In this document: positions 36,286 through 44,886 of the stretch, in pieces
How the letters are laid out: every line of letters begins with the position of its first letter
How positions within the stretch are numbered: position 1 is the first letter of the stretch
Assembly (NCBI RefSeq): GCF_000092045.1
Contig: NC_007761.1
Coordinates: 2,855,001 to 2,919,000, forward strand
DNA: 64,000 nucleotides
Direction: 5' to 3'
Origin: Rhizobium etli CFN 42
GTDB lineage: Bacteria; Pseudomonadota; Alphaproteobacteria; Rhizobiales; Rhizobiaceae
Notes under the pieces: model-generated
What the model saw: only the letters and a program-made list of their open reading frames with translations
Databases searched by the model: none
Told to the model about the DNA's origin: nothing
Made by a program: the position numbers and the translations under genes

Positions 36286-37767
36286 ATGATCTACGACGCG
36301 CTGTTCGGCAAGCCGCTGATATCCCTCATCGTCGTCGGCTTTGCCGGCATCCTCGTCTGGTATTTCCTCTCCAGTCAGCGGCCGACGACGCGGCTGGTGG
36401 TGCAGATCCTCTTCTTCGCGGTGATGACGCTGATCCTCGTCGGCAGCGGCATCGAGCCCCATCGCTTTCTGGGATATCAGTCCGAAGACCCGCAGGCCTT
36501 GCTCGTTATCGTCGCCAAGTCGCTCTGGTGGATCCACCTGGCATGGGCCGTCATTGGTTTCATCAGGCTCTATCTGGTGCTGGAGGGAAGCCCGCGTGAG
36601 GCCCGCCTGCTCCAGGATCTCGTCATCGGCATCGTCTATATCGGCATAGCGCTCTCGATCCTCGCCTTCGTCTTCGGCGTGCCGATCGGAACCCTCGTCG
36701 CGACATCAGGCGTGGTCGCCATCATTCTGGGTTTGGCGCTGCAGAACACGCTCGCCGACGTCTTTTCCGGCATCGCGCTGACGCTCGGCCGGCCCTATGT
36801 TATCGGCGACTGGATACTCTTGAGCGACGGCACGGAAGGGCGCGTCGTCGAAAGCAACTGGCGCGCGACGCACATCCTGACCGGCGCCAATAATGTCGTC
36901 GTCCTGCCCAACAGCCTCCTGGCGAAACTCGGCCTGACCAATGTCAGCCGGCCGGACGAGACCCATCTGCTGATCCTCACCATCCGCATCGCTCCGACCC
37001 GGATGCCGGCATCGATCCGCCAGGTCATGCTCTCGGCGCTCACGAGCTGCAATTCGATCGTGCGCGAGCCGCCGCCGGTCGTTTCATTGAAGGGGTTGGA
37101 CGCCACCGCGCTCGAAGTCGAGCTGCAGTTTCGGGTGACGAGCCCCAGTCAGCGCGTGACAGCGCGAAATGAGGTGCTCGATCTCGTCTATCGCCATTGC
37201 AAATCCGCCGGCTTGCTTTTGGCCGTTCCACCCGCAGCCCAGGTGCTGACCGCCGATCTGCCGACGGAAGAAAACGCCAAGCCGCCGACCGTCACGCCGC
37301 TTGCGCTGATCGAAGCCATTCCCGTCTTTGCAACACTGACATCAGATGAGAGGCAGAAGCTCGCCGAGACCACGACTGTCCGGCAGTTCCGCAAAGGCGA
37401 TGTGATCGTGCGGGAGAGCGAGATGCTGCCCTCCCTTATAATGGTGCGCGCCGGCATCATCGTGGCCCGGCGCCAAGGCGAAGAGCGCGGGCGGTTTGCG
37501 CCGGGCGATTTCTTCGGCGAGACCGGCCTGCTCGCCGGTATGCAGGAAGTCTGCACCCTGGAGGCTCTGACCCCGGTGACGGTCTATGAAATCGACCAGA
37601 AGGCCTTCGCGCCGCTGCTCACCGAACGCCCCGCTTTGGCCGAAGAAATCGCCGAAGCCCTCGCCGGCCGCGCCGAACGCTTCCGCGACGGCGCCGCCCT
37701 GCCGCCGGAACAGGCCAGCAACGCGCACGCCATCCTGAAAACCATCAGAACCATCTTCAGGGCATGA
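36286..37767 (+). CDS. MscS-type mechanosensitive channel with cyclic-nucleotide-binding domain
   Basis: A 493-residue membrane protein. Four N-terminal helices (about 5-160) are followed by the pore helix (GTLVATSGVVAIILGLALQNTLADVF region) and the MscS beta domain (VIGDWILLSDGTEGRVVE). From about 345 a cNMP-binding domain begins (IPVFATLTSDERQKL), with phosphate-cassette-like FAPGDFFGETGLLAG. This is the bCNG subfamily, opened by nucleotide rather than tension. The ATG at 36286 is preferred over 36223 because GGAGACAGAG precedes it. The stop abuts the convergent rrf2-type gene. Confidence 0.9.
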   Translation: MIYDALFGKPLISLIVVGFAGILVWYFLSSQRPTTRLVVQILFFAVMTLILVGSGIEPHRFLGYQSEDPQALLVIVAKSLWWIHLAWAVIGFIRLYLVLEGSPREARLLQDLVIGIVYIGIALSILAFVFGVPIGTLVATSGVVAIILGLALQNTLADVFSGIALTLGRPYVIGDWILLSDGTEGRVVESNWRATHILTGANNVVVLPNSLLAKLGLTNVSRPDETHLLILTIRIAPTRMPASIRQVMLSALTSCNSIVREPPPVVSLKGLDATALEVELQFRVTSPSQRVTARNEVLDLVYRHCKSAGLLLAVPPAAQVLTADLPTEENAKPPTVTPLALIEAIPVFATLTSDERQKLAETTTVRQFRKGDVIVRESEMLPSLIMVRAGIIVARRQGEERGRFAPGDFFGETGLLAGMQEVCTLEALTPVTVYEIDQKAFAPLLTERPALAEEIAEALAGRAERFRDGAALPPEQASNAHAILKTIRTIFRA

Positions 37768-38256
37768 TCAGCCGGCGCGCTGGAGGACCCATTGGAACGT
37801 GCCTTGCCAGATGTCGGCCGGCACCTCCTCGGACAAGGTGCCGACGAGATCGGAGAGCCGGACGGCTCTCAGCGTATTTCGCCAAGCCTCGTCGGCTTCC
37901 CACATGACGCGCGCAACCGCGCAAGGCTTGCTGTCGCAATAGCCTGCCGGCCGGCACGGATTGTTCTCCCGGATATTCGTGCAGGTGAAGCTGCGCGCCT
38001 TTCCCTCCACCGCCTCGACAATATCAAGGAAGTTGATCTCGGACGGGGATCTCGCAAGCCTGTAGCCGCCGCTCGGGCCGAGCGTGGTATCGACGAGCGA
38101 AGCTTGTGAAAGGCTTTGCAGCGCCTTGGAGAGATATTCCTTCGGCAGACCATGAAGCTCGGCGAGCGCCTTGGTGGAGAGATACCTGCCCTCGGGCAGG
38201 CCCGCGAGAATGGCGCAGCAATGCAGCGCCCACTCGACCTGGCTTTTCAGGATCAT
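37768..38256 (-). CDS. Rrf2-family transcriptional regulator with conserved cysteines
   Basis: A 162-residue winged-helix regulator. ALAELHGLPKEYLSKALQSLSQASLV (about 30-55) is the DNA-binding part, and LGPSGGYRLARSPSEINFLDIVEAVEG is the wing and next helix. Cysteines C92, C101 and C107 (spacing C-X8-C-X5-C) plus C112 lie where RirA, NsrR and IscR bind an Fe-S cluster, so it probably senses iron, NO or redox state. Its promoter region has GGATATATGTTATCC, the same motif as before the CMD gene. I infer it represses itself and the oxidative-stress-type run upstream. Confidence 0.9.
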   Translation of the reverse strand: MILKSQVEWALHCCAILAGLPEGRYLSTKALAELHGLPKEYLSKALQSLSQASLVDTTLGPSGGYRLARSPSEINFLDIVEAVEGKARSFTCTNIRENNPCRPAGYCDSKPCAVARVMWEADEAWRNTLRAVRLSDLVGTLSEEVPADIWQGTFQWVLQRAG

Positions 38257-38295
38257 TCGGCAACTCGTAATGGCTGGTTCTGCGAACCAAATTAA

Positions 38296-38310
38296 GGATA
38301 TATGTTATCC
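38296..38310. promoter_or_regulatory. GGATA-N5-TATCC site at the rrf2-type promoter
   Basis: GGATATATGTTATCC is a palindrome of form GGATA-N5-TATCC, 40 bases upstream of the regulator's start codon and flanked by AATTAA, as are the sites at 34352. This placement suits autorepression. Confidence 0.75.
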
Positions 38311-38614
38311 GCAAATCGATTTGATGTAAATGACTGCGATGACAGCGAAGACATCCACCTTCGCCGAGCAGATCGTATCCCCGCTTGTATCGTGCTCTCA
38401 CGCGGCCTCTCTCCAGCCTCATTCTGAGCTGCCCCGAGGGCTCGAGGACGGGCTGGCCGCCCGCGCTGGCCCCAGCAATATCTGCATCCGGCAAGTAATC
38501 GAGCCGGCCACCCGCCCTCGTGTTTCGAGACGGCCCCCGAGCCTCCTCACATGAGGGCTGATCGGTGCGCCTCACCGCAACCCGCCATTTTCCGGGAAAA
38601 ACTTTCGCTCAGCC
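38311..38614. other. Intergenic stretch with degenerate rhizobial repeat
   Basis: No gene seen. The part at about 38395-38555 has remnants of mirror-image CCTCATTCTGAG / CCTCACATGAGGG and CCCGAGGGCTCGAGGACG, resembling the cttcgag/cctcag class of dispersed repeats, in decayed form. Both flanking genes read away from it. Confidence 0.35.
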
Positions 38615-38642
38615 GGAATAAAATTGCCTCGTCGCGTGTCTC
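38615..38642 (+). promoter_or_regulatory. Possible ECF-sigma promoter
   Basis: GGAATAAAA (38615-38623) resembles the GGAA-type -35 of ECF sigma factors. CGTGTCTC (38635-38642), with a 15-base gap from GGAAT, could be the -10. It lies 46 bases before the secreted-protein gene that precedes the ECF sigma gene, as expected for autoregulation. Tentative. Confidence 0.35.
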
Positions 38643-38688
38643 ATCTGAGGTATCGCAGCATTGCGTGCCCAACCTGAGGAGAGACATC

Positions 38689-39069
38689 ATGACATCCGTG
38701 AAATTCCTGTCCGTCGCGGCGGCAGCCGCCCTTGCCGCGACCGCTGCTTTCGCCGCCCCTCCCGTCAAGGAAGTCGAATCCGCCAAGGGCAAGGTGCTCG
38801 CCGGCGAAAACGGCATGACCCTCTACACCTTCAAAAAAGACGCCAAGGGCGTTTCCAACTGCAACGGCGATTGTGCCAAGAACTGGCCGCCGCTGATGGC
38901 CGCTTCCGATGCCAAGGCCGATGGTGCATATTCGATCATCGAGCGCAAGGATGGCAAGAAGCAATGGGCCAAGGACGGTATGCCGCTTTATTACTGGGTG
39001 AAGGACAAGAAGGCTGGCGACGTCACCGGCGACGGTGTCGGCGGCAATTGGGATGTCGCCAAACCTTGA
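38689..39069 (+). CDS. Secreted COG4315-type repeat protein
   Basis: A 126-residue protein with a signal peptide (about 1-22, AAFAA). It has two related repeats: GMTLYTFKKDAKGVSNCNGDCAKNWPPL and GMPLYYWVKDKKAGDVTGDGVGGNW. The first contains the CNGxCAKNWPPL motif of the secreted lipoprotein_15 (COG4315) family. The function of this family is unknown. The start at 38689 follows GAGGAGAGA. It is the first gene of a run with an ECF sigma factor and its anti-sigma factor, so it may be an envelope-stress target. Confidence 0.9.
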   Translation: MTSVKFLSVAAAAALAATAAFAAPPVKEVESAKGKVLAGENGMTLYTFKKDAKGVSNCNGDCAKNWPPLMAASDAKADGAYSIIERKDGKKQWAKDGMPLYYWVKDKKAGDVTGDGVGGNWDVAKP

Positions 39070-39085
39070 TGCCAAGAGAGCTGGC

Positions 39086-39601
39086 GTGAAGACACCCGCA
39101 CCCGAAACGTTCGAGGGCCAGATCCTGGCCCTCCTGCCCTCGCTCAGGCGCTATTCGCGCAGCCTGACGCGCTCGGATGCCGACGGCGAGGACTTGCTCC
39201 AGGACTGTGTCGAGAAGGTCCTGACGCGCCGCGGCCAATGGCGCGGCCTCAATCTGCGCGGCTGGGTCCTGACCATCATGACCAATCTCTATCGCAACGG
39301 CCGGCGCGGCAAGGCGCGCGACGGCCTGGTCGAGCTCGACGCCGCACAAGACGTGGCCGCTCCCGAACCGCCGGCCGATCCGCTGGAGCGCGCCCGGCTC
39401 GACAATGCGCTGAACAGTCTCTCGGAAGAACACCGCGCCGTGCTGATGCTCGTTGTCATCGAGGGATACAGCTACAGCGAGGTCGCCGCCGCGCTCGAGA
39501 TTCCGATCGGCACCGTCATGTCCCGGCTGTCGCGCGCCCGCCAGCGCATCGCCGAGCGGCTGAAGGCCGATAACGTCATTACGCTTCGGAGACCGAAATG
39601 A
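39086..39601 (+). CDS. ECF-type RNA polymerase sigma factor
   Basis: A 171-residue sigma-70 family factor. Region 2 covers LLPSLRRYSRSLTRSDADGEDLLQDCVEKVL and the -10-binding GWVLTIMTNLYRNGRR. Region 4 has LSEEHRAVLMLVVIEGYSYSEVAAALEIPIGTVMSRLSRAR. I choose the GTG at 39086 (AGAGAG before it) because upstream ATGs at 39035 and 39053 lie inside the preceding gene. Its stop overlaps the anti-sigma start by four bases (ATGA), so the two are co-translated. Confidence 0.88.
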   Translation: MKTPAPETFEGQILALLPSLRRYSRSLTRSDADGEDLLQDCVEKVLTRRGQWRGLNLRGWVLTIMTNLYRNGRRGKARDGLVELDAAQDVAAPEPPADPLERARLDNALNSLSEEHRAVLMLVVIEGYSYSEVAAALEIPIGTVMSRLSRARQRIAERLKADNVITLRRPK

Positions 39602-40380
39602 ACGAGACCAACCCGATCGTCACCGAAGCCGATCTCCACGCCTATGCCGACGGCCAGCTGGCGGAAACGGCCCGCGCCCGCGTCGAGGCCTTCCTTGCTG
39701 ACAATCCCGACGAAGCGGCGTTGGTCGCCGAATGGCAGGCGCAGAATACCGGCATCAAGACGCTGTTTGCAGGCTATGAAAAGGCGAAGGACACCGATCC
39801 CCAGCTCGTCACCCCGCCACGCGCGCCCTCCTCCGCGCCGAAGCGCTGGATGGCCGCCGGCGCGGCCCTGCTCGTCTTCGCGCTCGGCGCGGTCAGCGGC
39901 CATTATGGCCCCGCGCTCCTTCCAAAGCCGGACCTGCAGCTTGCAGGCTCCGAGACCCTGCCGAAACAGGCGGAGACCGCCTTCACCGTCTATGCCGCAG
40001 AGGTGCGCCACCCCGTCGAGGTCTTCGCCGACGAGGAGGCGCATCTCGCCACTTGGCTCGGAAAGCGGCTGGCAGTCGAGAATTTGAAGATCCCTGACCT
40101 GCAATCGCTCGGCTTCAAGCTGGTCGGCGGCCGCCTGCTGCCGGTCGACGGCAGGCCGGGCGCCATGTTCATGTACGAGAACCAGGCCGGCGAACGCCTG
40201 ACGGTCATTGTTGGCCGCAACAGGGAAAACCGCACGACGAGCTTCCGCTTCGCCTCGTCGGGCAATCTCGAAACCTTCTACTGGGTCGACGGCGAACTCG
40301 GTTACGCCGTCACCGGCGAAGTCTCGCGTGAGACCCTACGTGGGGTGGCCGAGGAATGCTATCGGCAGTTTCCTTCTTGA
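39598..40380 (+). CDS. Anti-sigma factor, membrane-anchored
   Basis: A 260-residue protein. The N terminus VTEADLHAYADGQLAETARARVEAFLADNPD is the sigma-binding anti-sigma domain found in RsiW/ChrR-like proteins, here without the zinc-binding HxxxCxxC. One membrane helix (WMAAGAALLVFALGAVSG, about 83-100) follows, then a periplasmic part with NLETFYWVDGELGYAVTG, typical of transmembrane transcriptional regulators that sense envelope state. It should hold the upstream ECF sigma factor inactive until signalled. Confidence 0.88.
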   Translation: MNETNPIVTEADLHAYADGQLAETARARVEAFLADNPDEAALVAEWQAQNTGIKTLFAGYEKAKDTDPQLVTPPRAPSSAPKRWMAAGAALLVFALGAVSGHYGPALLPKPDLQLAGSETLPKQAETAFTVYAAEVRHPVEVFADEEAHLATWLGKRLAVENLKIPDLQSLGFKLVGGRLLPVDGRPGAMFMYENQAGERLTVIVGRNRENRTTSFRFASSGNLETFYWVDGELGYAVTGEVSRETLRGVAEECYRQFPS

Positions 40381-40383
40381 GGG

Positions 40384-40740
40384 TCAGCGGTTCGGATCGT
40401 TGGCGAGCTCGATCGGCTGCCCATGCGGCGTGGCTTCGGCTGCCCGCTGCCAGCTCTTCTGCAGGTCGAGAATGGCAGATGCATCCGCTATGCCGCGGCT
40501 GACAAGCAACTCGGAAAGCGTCGCCACCCAGCAGTCGAAATAATCGCTGCCGTCTTCGGCGCGGCCGGGCTTATGAAGTTCCCGAGACAGGAGCTCGGCC
40601 CATTCGCGCCAGGCAAATAGCCCGTTCTCATGCAGATGCACGGTCATGGCGAAGGCTTCGGCCGCCCAAGGCTCGGGAAAGACCGGCGCGCCTTCCGGAG
40701 ATTTCGGCAGACCGAGCGATCGGCTGAGCTCCGAGGGCAT
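40384..40740 (-). CDS. Nitrile hydratase accessory protein
   Basis: A 118-residue protein beginning MPSELSRSL with PVFPEPWAAEAFAMTVHLHENGLFAWREWAELLS, the conserved block of nitrile hydratase activators (P14K/NHLM type). These deliver the alpha subunit and its metal. The start at 40740 leaves a one-base gap after the beta-subunit stop; an earlier ATG at 40773 would overlap that gene. It completes the alpha-beta-accessory operon. Confidence 0.9.
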   Translation of the reverse strand: MPSELSRSLGLPKSPEGAPVFPEPWAAEAFAMTVHLHENGLFAWREWAELLSRELHKPGRAEDGSDYFDCWVATLSELLVSRGIADASAILDLQKSWQRAAEATPHGQPIELANDPNR

Positions 40741-40741
40741 C

Positions 40742-41401
40742 TCACAAACGCTCAAGATAGCTCTCCCACGCATCGATGGAGACCGTCAGCGACGGATCCG
40801 CCCCCTCGCCCCAAATCTCGCCGCCGTCGAAGACGACAGTGTAGAGCCATTGCGGATTCTCGCCTCGGCCATGCGCATTGTCGTCGGGAAAGACGAAGGA
40901 GCCCTGCACCGCTTCGACGACGCCCGTCTTGGCGCGCGCATAACGCGGCAGCCGCGTATGGGTCGGCGGATTGAGATTCCTCGTCCTCACCGCCTCACCG
41001 ACACTAAAGCGCGGCGCGGTTTCGACGGGACGAACGCAAGGCCCGCCCTTTGCCAGTACATCAGCCACCATCTCCGCTTTCAGCACCCGCTTCGGCGCAG
41101 CCCCATCCTGCAGTTTGTGGCCGGACAGCAGCTCCTCGCGCGTCGCAAAGCCGTGCCGCGCAAGCAGCGTCTCGACGCCGCGGATCCAGATCTCGTAGTA
41201 GCTGGCAGCGAGATAATCGGCCGGCGGGATATTCTCGCGCGCATGCCGGCTTTCATCGATCGTCCATGCACCAAAAGCGCCGCAGGAAAGCGTGATGCCG
41301 AGCGCCCGCTTCTCCCAGTCGGCATGGAAACAGGGCTCATCCTTTTCAGGCGCGACAGGCCCGAAGCCCATCTGTCCGCCGAGATCGTGCGGTCCGTTCA
41401 T
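40742..41401 (-). CDS. nthB: Nitrile hydratase subunit beta
   Basis: A 219-residue beta subunit. [16 protein letters not shown] at the N terminus, the middle helix region [12 protein letters not shown] and the C-terminal SH3-like barrel with [29 protein letters not shown] are diagnostic. It forms an alpha-beta dimer that hydrates nitriles to amides. The start codon overlaps the alpha-subunit stop (ATGA), indicating coupled translation. Confidence 0.95.
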   Translation of the reverse strand: MNGPHDLGGQMGFGPVAPEKDEPCFHADWEKRALGITLSCGAFGAWTIDESRHARENIPPADYLAASYYEIWIRGVETLLARHGFATREELLSGHKLQDGAAPKRVLKAEMVADVLAKGGPCVRPVETAPRFSVGEAVRTRNLNPPTHTRLPRYARAKTGVVEAVQGSFVFPDDNAHGRGENPQWLYTVVFDGGEIWGEGADPSLTVSIDAWESYLERL

Positions 41402-42064
41402 GGCAGAGCCTCCTGGCTGCCGGTAGCTGAGATCGGGCTGCCAGCAACCGCGGTGCCGATCATCGCGTCTCGGCTGACGAGACCGGCAAGTGCGGCCTCA
41501 TCCATTCCTTCCGTGCCTTCCGGCCGCTCGGGGATCACGAGATAACGCAGCTCCGCCGTCGAATCCCAGACGCGGATTTTCTTGTCCGCCGGCAGCGCCA
41601 GCCCGAATTCGGCAAGCACGCCGCGCGGGTCGATGACCGCACGCGAACGGTAGGCCGGCGCCTTGTACCAGACCGGCGGCAGGCCGAGCACCGACCAGGG
41701 ATAACAGGAGCAGAGCGTGCAGACGATGAGGTTGTGGGTGTCGGCCGTGTTGAAGACGGCGCGCATATGCTCGCCCTGCCGGCCGGTATAACCAAGGCTC
41801 GCAATCGCCGCCGTCGCATCGCGCCTCAGCCAGTCGGCAAAATCAGGATCGCTCCAAGCTTTGGCCACGACATGCGCGCCGTTCCTCGGCCCCACCTTCG
41901 TCTCGTAGGTCTCGACAATCGCATCGATCGCCGCCGGATCGATCAAAACCCTTCTCCGTCAGCAGCGTCTCCAGCGCTTTGACGCGCGCCCGCATGTCGG
42001 AGTAATGGTTGTCGTGGGCATGATCGTGGTGATGGTCGTGATCGTCATTGTGGTCGTCGTGCAA
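41398..42064 (-). pseudogene. nthA: Nitrile hydratase subunit alpha (cobalt-type), frameshifted
   Basis: The main part (41398-41946) begins at [20 protein letters not shown] and contains the metal motif [10 protein letters not shown] (C115, C118, S119, C120 of the corrected protein). The Thr in CTLCSC marks the cobalt class. The missing N-terminal 39 residues lie one frame away, up to 42064. Removing one A from the run 41945-41948 joins them into 221 residues, the normal size. The corrected start is a TTG at 42064-42062 with GGGAGG eight bases upstream. The N terminus is strongly His/Asp rich, nine His in 20 residues. As written the gene would make no normal alpha subunit. Confidence 0.85.
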
Positions 42065-42129
42065 GGCAATATCCTCCCGGAACGGCGATCGGCCGCCTGT
42101 TTCCTCAATGCGCGCGGCACGCTCCTCCT

Positions 42130-42286
42130 CTTCTCCCCGGCGGGGAGAAGGTGGCCCGAAGGGTCGGATGAGGGGGCCGCACGGCACGCCCTTCATGATT
42201 TGCCCTTCGCTTGCGCTCCGTGCATTCGCGGCTCGCCGCTCACCCCCTCATCTGGCTGCCGGCATCTTCTCCCCGCCGGGGAGAAG
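42130..42286. repeat. RIME-like inverted intergenic element
   Basis: Two strong palindromes frame it: CTTCTCCCC/GGGGAGAAG at 42130-42150 and again at 42266-42286. Between them lie GGCCCGAAGGGTCGGATGAG and a mirrored CACCCCCTCATCTGGCTGCC. This is the pattern of Rhizobium intergenic mosaic elements. It fills most of the 350-bp gap upstream of nthA and downstream of nothing on the plus strand; the rest (42287-42414) should hold the promoter of the next gene. Confidence 0.75.
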
Positions 42287-42414
42287 CAGAGTCGTGGCAA
42301 CCTCTCGCCCTAATTCAAAGCAGGTCGGTAAAACCGTCTCCCTTCTTTCTATCATACACCACAACCCCGCCAAGCCCTTCTATCCCAATCAAACTTTTCC
42401 GCTAATCTCCCGCC

Positions 42415-43686
42415 ATGAACATCCTGATTCTCGGTGCAACCGGCTTCATAGGCTCCGTCGTCGCGGCCCGGCTCGTCGCGGACGGCCATGCCGTGACCGG
42501 GCTCGGCCGCAATCCGGCGCGAGCGCGCCTCAAGCAGCCGGCGATCGACTGGCCGCAGGCTGACCTTTCGCGGATGACAAAGCCTGAGGACTGGGAGAAC
42601 CTGCTCAAAGACCGGCATGTCGTCGTCAATTGCGCCGGCGCGCTGCAGGATGGTCTGTCGGATGATCTGACGGCGACCCAGGCAGATGCGATGCTGGCGC
42701 TCTATGCCGCCGCACAACGCTCGCGCCGTCTGATCGTGCAGATATCAGCAAGGACGGCGGGCGCGGCCGGCGATCTGCCCTTCCTCGCCACCAAGCGGCG
42801 GGCTGACGAGGCGCTGGCAGCGAGCGGCCTGCCCTACCTCATCCTGCGCCCTGCCCTCGTTCTCGGCCGCAATGCGCACGGCGGCTCGTCGCTCATCAGG
42901 GCGCTTGCCGCCTTTCCCTTGGCGCTGCCGCTCACCCATGCGCAAAGCCCCGTCGAAACGCTTTCCGTGGACGATGTGGCTGAAGCCGTGTCGCAGGCGG
43001 TCGCCGGCCAACTGCGTGGGGATATCGTTCTTGCCTCGGACGAGGTGCTGACGCTTGCCGAGCTCGTGCGCCTTCACCGGCAATGGCTGGGCCTGCCGAC
43101 CGCCCGCGTCGTTTCGCTTGCCCCGTGGCTTGCGCGGCCGGTGACTTGGTTCGCCGATCTCGCCGGCCTACTCGGCTGGCGTTCGCCACTCCGCTCTACG
43201 GCGATGACTGTCATGTCCGAAGGCATCAAAAGCGCCAAGGCTCAGAGTGCCCTTGCCGCGACTTCAGCAGCAGCAACGCTCGCGGCCAATCCTTCCGGCG
43301 TGCAGGATCTCTGGTTCGCCCGGCTCTATCTGCTGAAGCCGCTCGTCATAGCGGGATTGTCGGTCTTCTGGCTGCTCTCCGGCTTGATCCCGCTGCTGGC
43401 GCTGGAGAAGACCTCCACTCACTTCCTGCCCTTCATGCCCGAGGCAGCGGCAACGGCGCTGACGCTTGTGACCTGCCTCATCGACATTGCGCTTGGCGCC
43501 GCGGTCCTTGTCCGCCCGCTCGCCAAACGCGCGCTTCTCGGAATGCTGGCCGTCTCATTGGCCTATCTCGCCGGCGCGACGATGCTCGAACCCGCGCTCT
43601 GGCTCGATCCGCTCGGTCCGCTCGTCAAGGTGCTGCCATCGATCCTGCTGACGCTGACGGCGCTTGCCACCCTGGATGAACGCTGA
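42415..43686 (+). CDS. NAD(P)-binding oxidoreductase with C-terminal DoxX-like membrane domain
   Basis: A 423-residue fusion. Residues 1-290 form an atypical SDR (NILILGATGFIGSVVAARLV, ISARTAGAAGDLPFLATKRR, YLILRPALVLGRNAHGGSSL). From about 300 come four hydrophobic helices of a DoxX-like domain (PLVIAGLSVFWLLSGLIPLL onwards). The domain pair is known from the SDR/DoxX-like family, without a proven reaction. Its stop overlaps the next start (TGATG), so it is coupled to the DUF2269 gene. Confidence 0.88.
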   Translation: MNILILGATGFIGSVVAARLVADGHAVTGLGRNPARARLKQPAIDWPQADLSRMTKPEDWENLLKDRHVVVNCAGALQDGLSDDLTATQADAMLALYAAAQRSRRLIVQISARTAGAAGDLPFLATKRRADEALAASGLPYLILRPALVLGRNAHGGSSLIRALAAFPLALPLTHAQSPVETLSVDDVAEAVSQAVAGQLRGDIVLASDEVLTLAELVRLHRQWLGLPTARVVSLAPWLARPVTWFADLAGLLGWRSPLRSTAMTVMSEGIKSAKAQSALAATSAAATLAANPSGVQDLWFARLYLLKPLVIAGLSVFWLLSGLIPLLALEKTSTHFLPFMPEAAATALTLVTCLIDIALGAAVLVRPLAKRALLGMLAVSLAYLAGATMLEPALWLDPLGPLVKVLPSILLTLTALATLDER

Positions 43687-44162
43687 TGCCCGCGCAATGG
43701 CTGCTGCTTGCCCATGTGATCGGCGCGACCGTACTCTTCGGCACGGGCGCCGGCATCGCCTTCTTCATGGTGATGGCGCATCCCACGCGCGATCCCGCCC
43801 TGATCGCCCATGTCGCCGAAACCGTCGTCATCGCCGACACCGTCTTTACCGCGACGGCCGCCCTTCTCCAGCCGGTGACCGGTTATCTGCTGGCGCGATC
43901 GATCGGCTGGGACCTGACGGAAGGCTGGATTGCGCTGTCGCTGCTGCTTTATGTATTCACCGGCGTCTTCTGGCTGCCTATCGTCTGGATCCAGCTTCGC
44001 CTGCGTGACCTCGCCCGCGCTGCAGCGGCCTCGGCAAGCGCCCTGCCGCCCGCCAATTTCAGCCTTTACCGCGCCTGGTTCGCTTTCGGCTTTCTGGCCT
44101 TCTCAGCCGTCATCGGCATTTTCTGGCTGATGCTGACGAAACCGTCGATCGCATTATTTTAG
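43686..44162 (+). CDS. DUF2269 family membrane protein
   Basis: A 158-residue integral membrane protein with four hydrophobic helices (QWLLLAHVIGATVLFGTGAG, TVFTATAALLQPVTGYLLA, IALSLLLYVFTGVFWLPIVW, WFAFGFLAFSAVIGIFWLML). It matches the DUF2269 family, often found beside the DoxX-type oxidoreductase as here. Function unknown. Its end overlaps the convergent LysE gene by nine bases. Confidence 0.88.
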   Translation: MPAQWLLLAHVIGATVLFGTGAGIAFFMVMAHPTRDPALIAHVAETVVIADTVFTATAALLQPVTGYLLARSIGWDLTEGWIALSLLLYVFTGVFWLPIVWIQLRLRDLARAAAASASALPPANFSLYRAWFAFGFLAFSAVIGIFWLMLTKPSIALF

Positions 44163-44747
44163 CATCGGCCAAAGGCTCGCTACCAGGAGCACTGCCATGG
44201 TAATGTTGAACCACTTCAGCCGCACCGGGTCGGAAAGCCATTCCCTGAGCGCCGAGCCGAAGCCCGCCCAGGTGGAGACGCTCGGCACGTTGACCACCGC
44301 GAAAGCCAGACCGACGATCAGCACGCTGGCAAGACAGAGTTCGGGATCGGTGTAGGTCGCCATTGCCGTAACCGCCATCACCCAGGCTTTCGGGTTGACC
44401 CACTGGAAGGCCGCCGCCGAGAAGAAGGACATTGGCGCAGCACTGCTCTTGCCTTCGCCGAGCGAACGCGAGGAGGCAATCTTCCAGGCGATCCAGACGA
44501 GATAGGCGCCGCCGGCGAACTTGAGCACTGCATAGACCAGTGGCATCGTATGCAGCAGCGCCCCGAGCCCGAGGCCGACGCCGATCAGCAGCGAAAAGAA
44601 ACCGGCGCCGATGCCGAACATATGCGGGATCGTTCTGCGGAAGCCGAAATTCACGCCCGAAGCGAAAAGCATCATATTGTTAGGCCCTGGCGTGATTGAC
44701 GTCGAAAAGGCGAAGAGAACGAGGGCGAAGAACGTATCGAGCGGCAT
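44154..44747 (-). CDS. LysE/RhtB-family amino-acid exporter
   Basis: A 197-residue inner-membrane exporter with six helices. The family signature STSITPGPNNMMLFASGVNFGFRRTIPHM lies at 15-43, and FFSAAAFQWVNPKAWVMAV lies near 110. RhtB-type proteins export amino acids such as threonine, homoserine or lysine. The specificity is not evident. Confidence 0.93.
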   Translation of the reverse strand: MPLDTFFALVLFAFSTSITPGPNNMMLFASGVNFGFRRTIPHMFGIGAGFFSLLIGVGLGLGALLHTMPLVYAVLKFAGGAYLVWIAWKIASSRSLGEGKSSAAPMSFFSAAAFQWVNPKAWVMAVTAMATYTDPELCLASVLIVGLAFAVVNVPSVSTWAGFGSALREWLSDPVRLKWFNITMAVLLVASLWPMLK

Positions 44748-44886
44748 GCGACCTCCAAAGCCAGCTCATTTTTGCGGCCAGCTTATTTAGGTCAGCATAA
44801 CTGCCTTAAACTGTTGACGCCATTGCATCATTGTCATGGCGACAGGATTGGTTGAAAGATAAGAACGCTGCCCAACCTCCTGAAAA

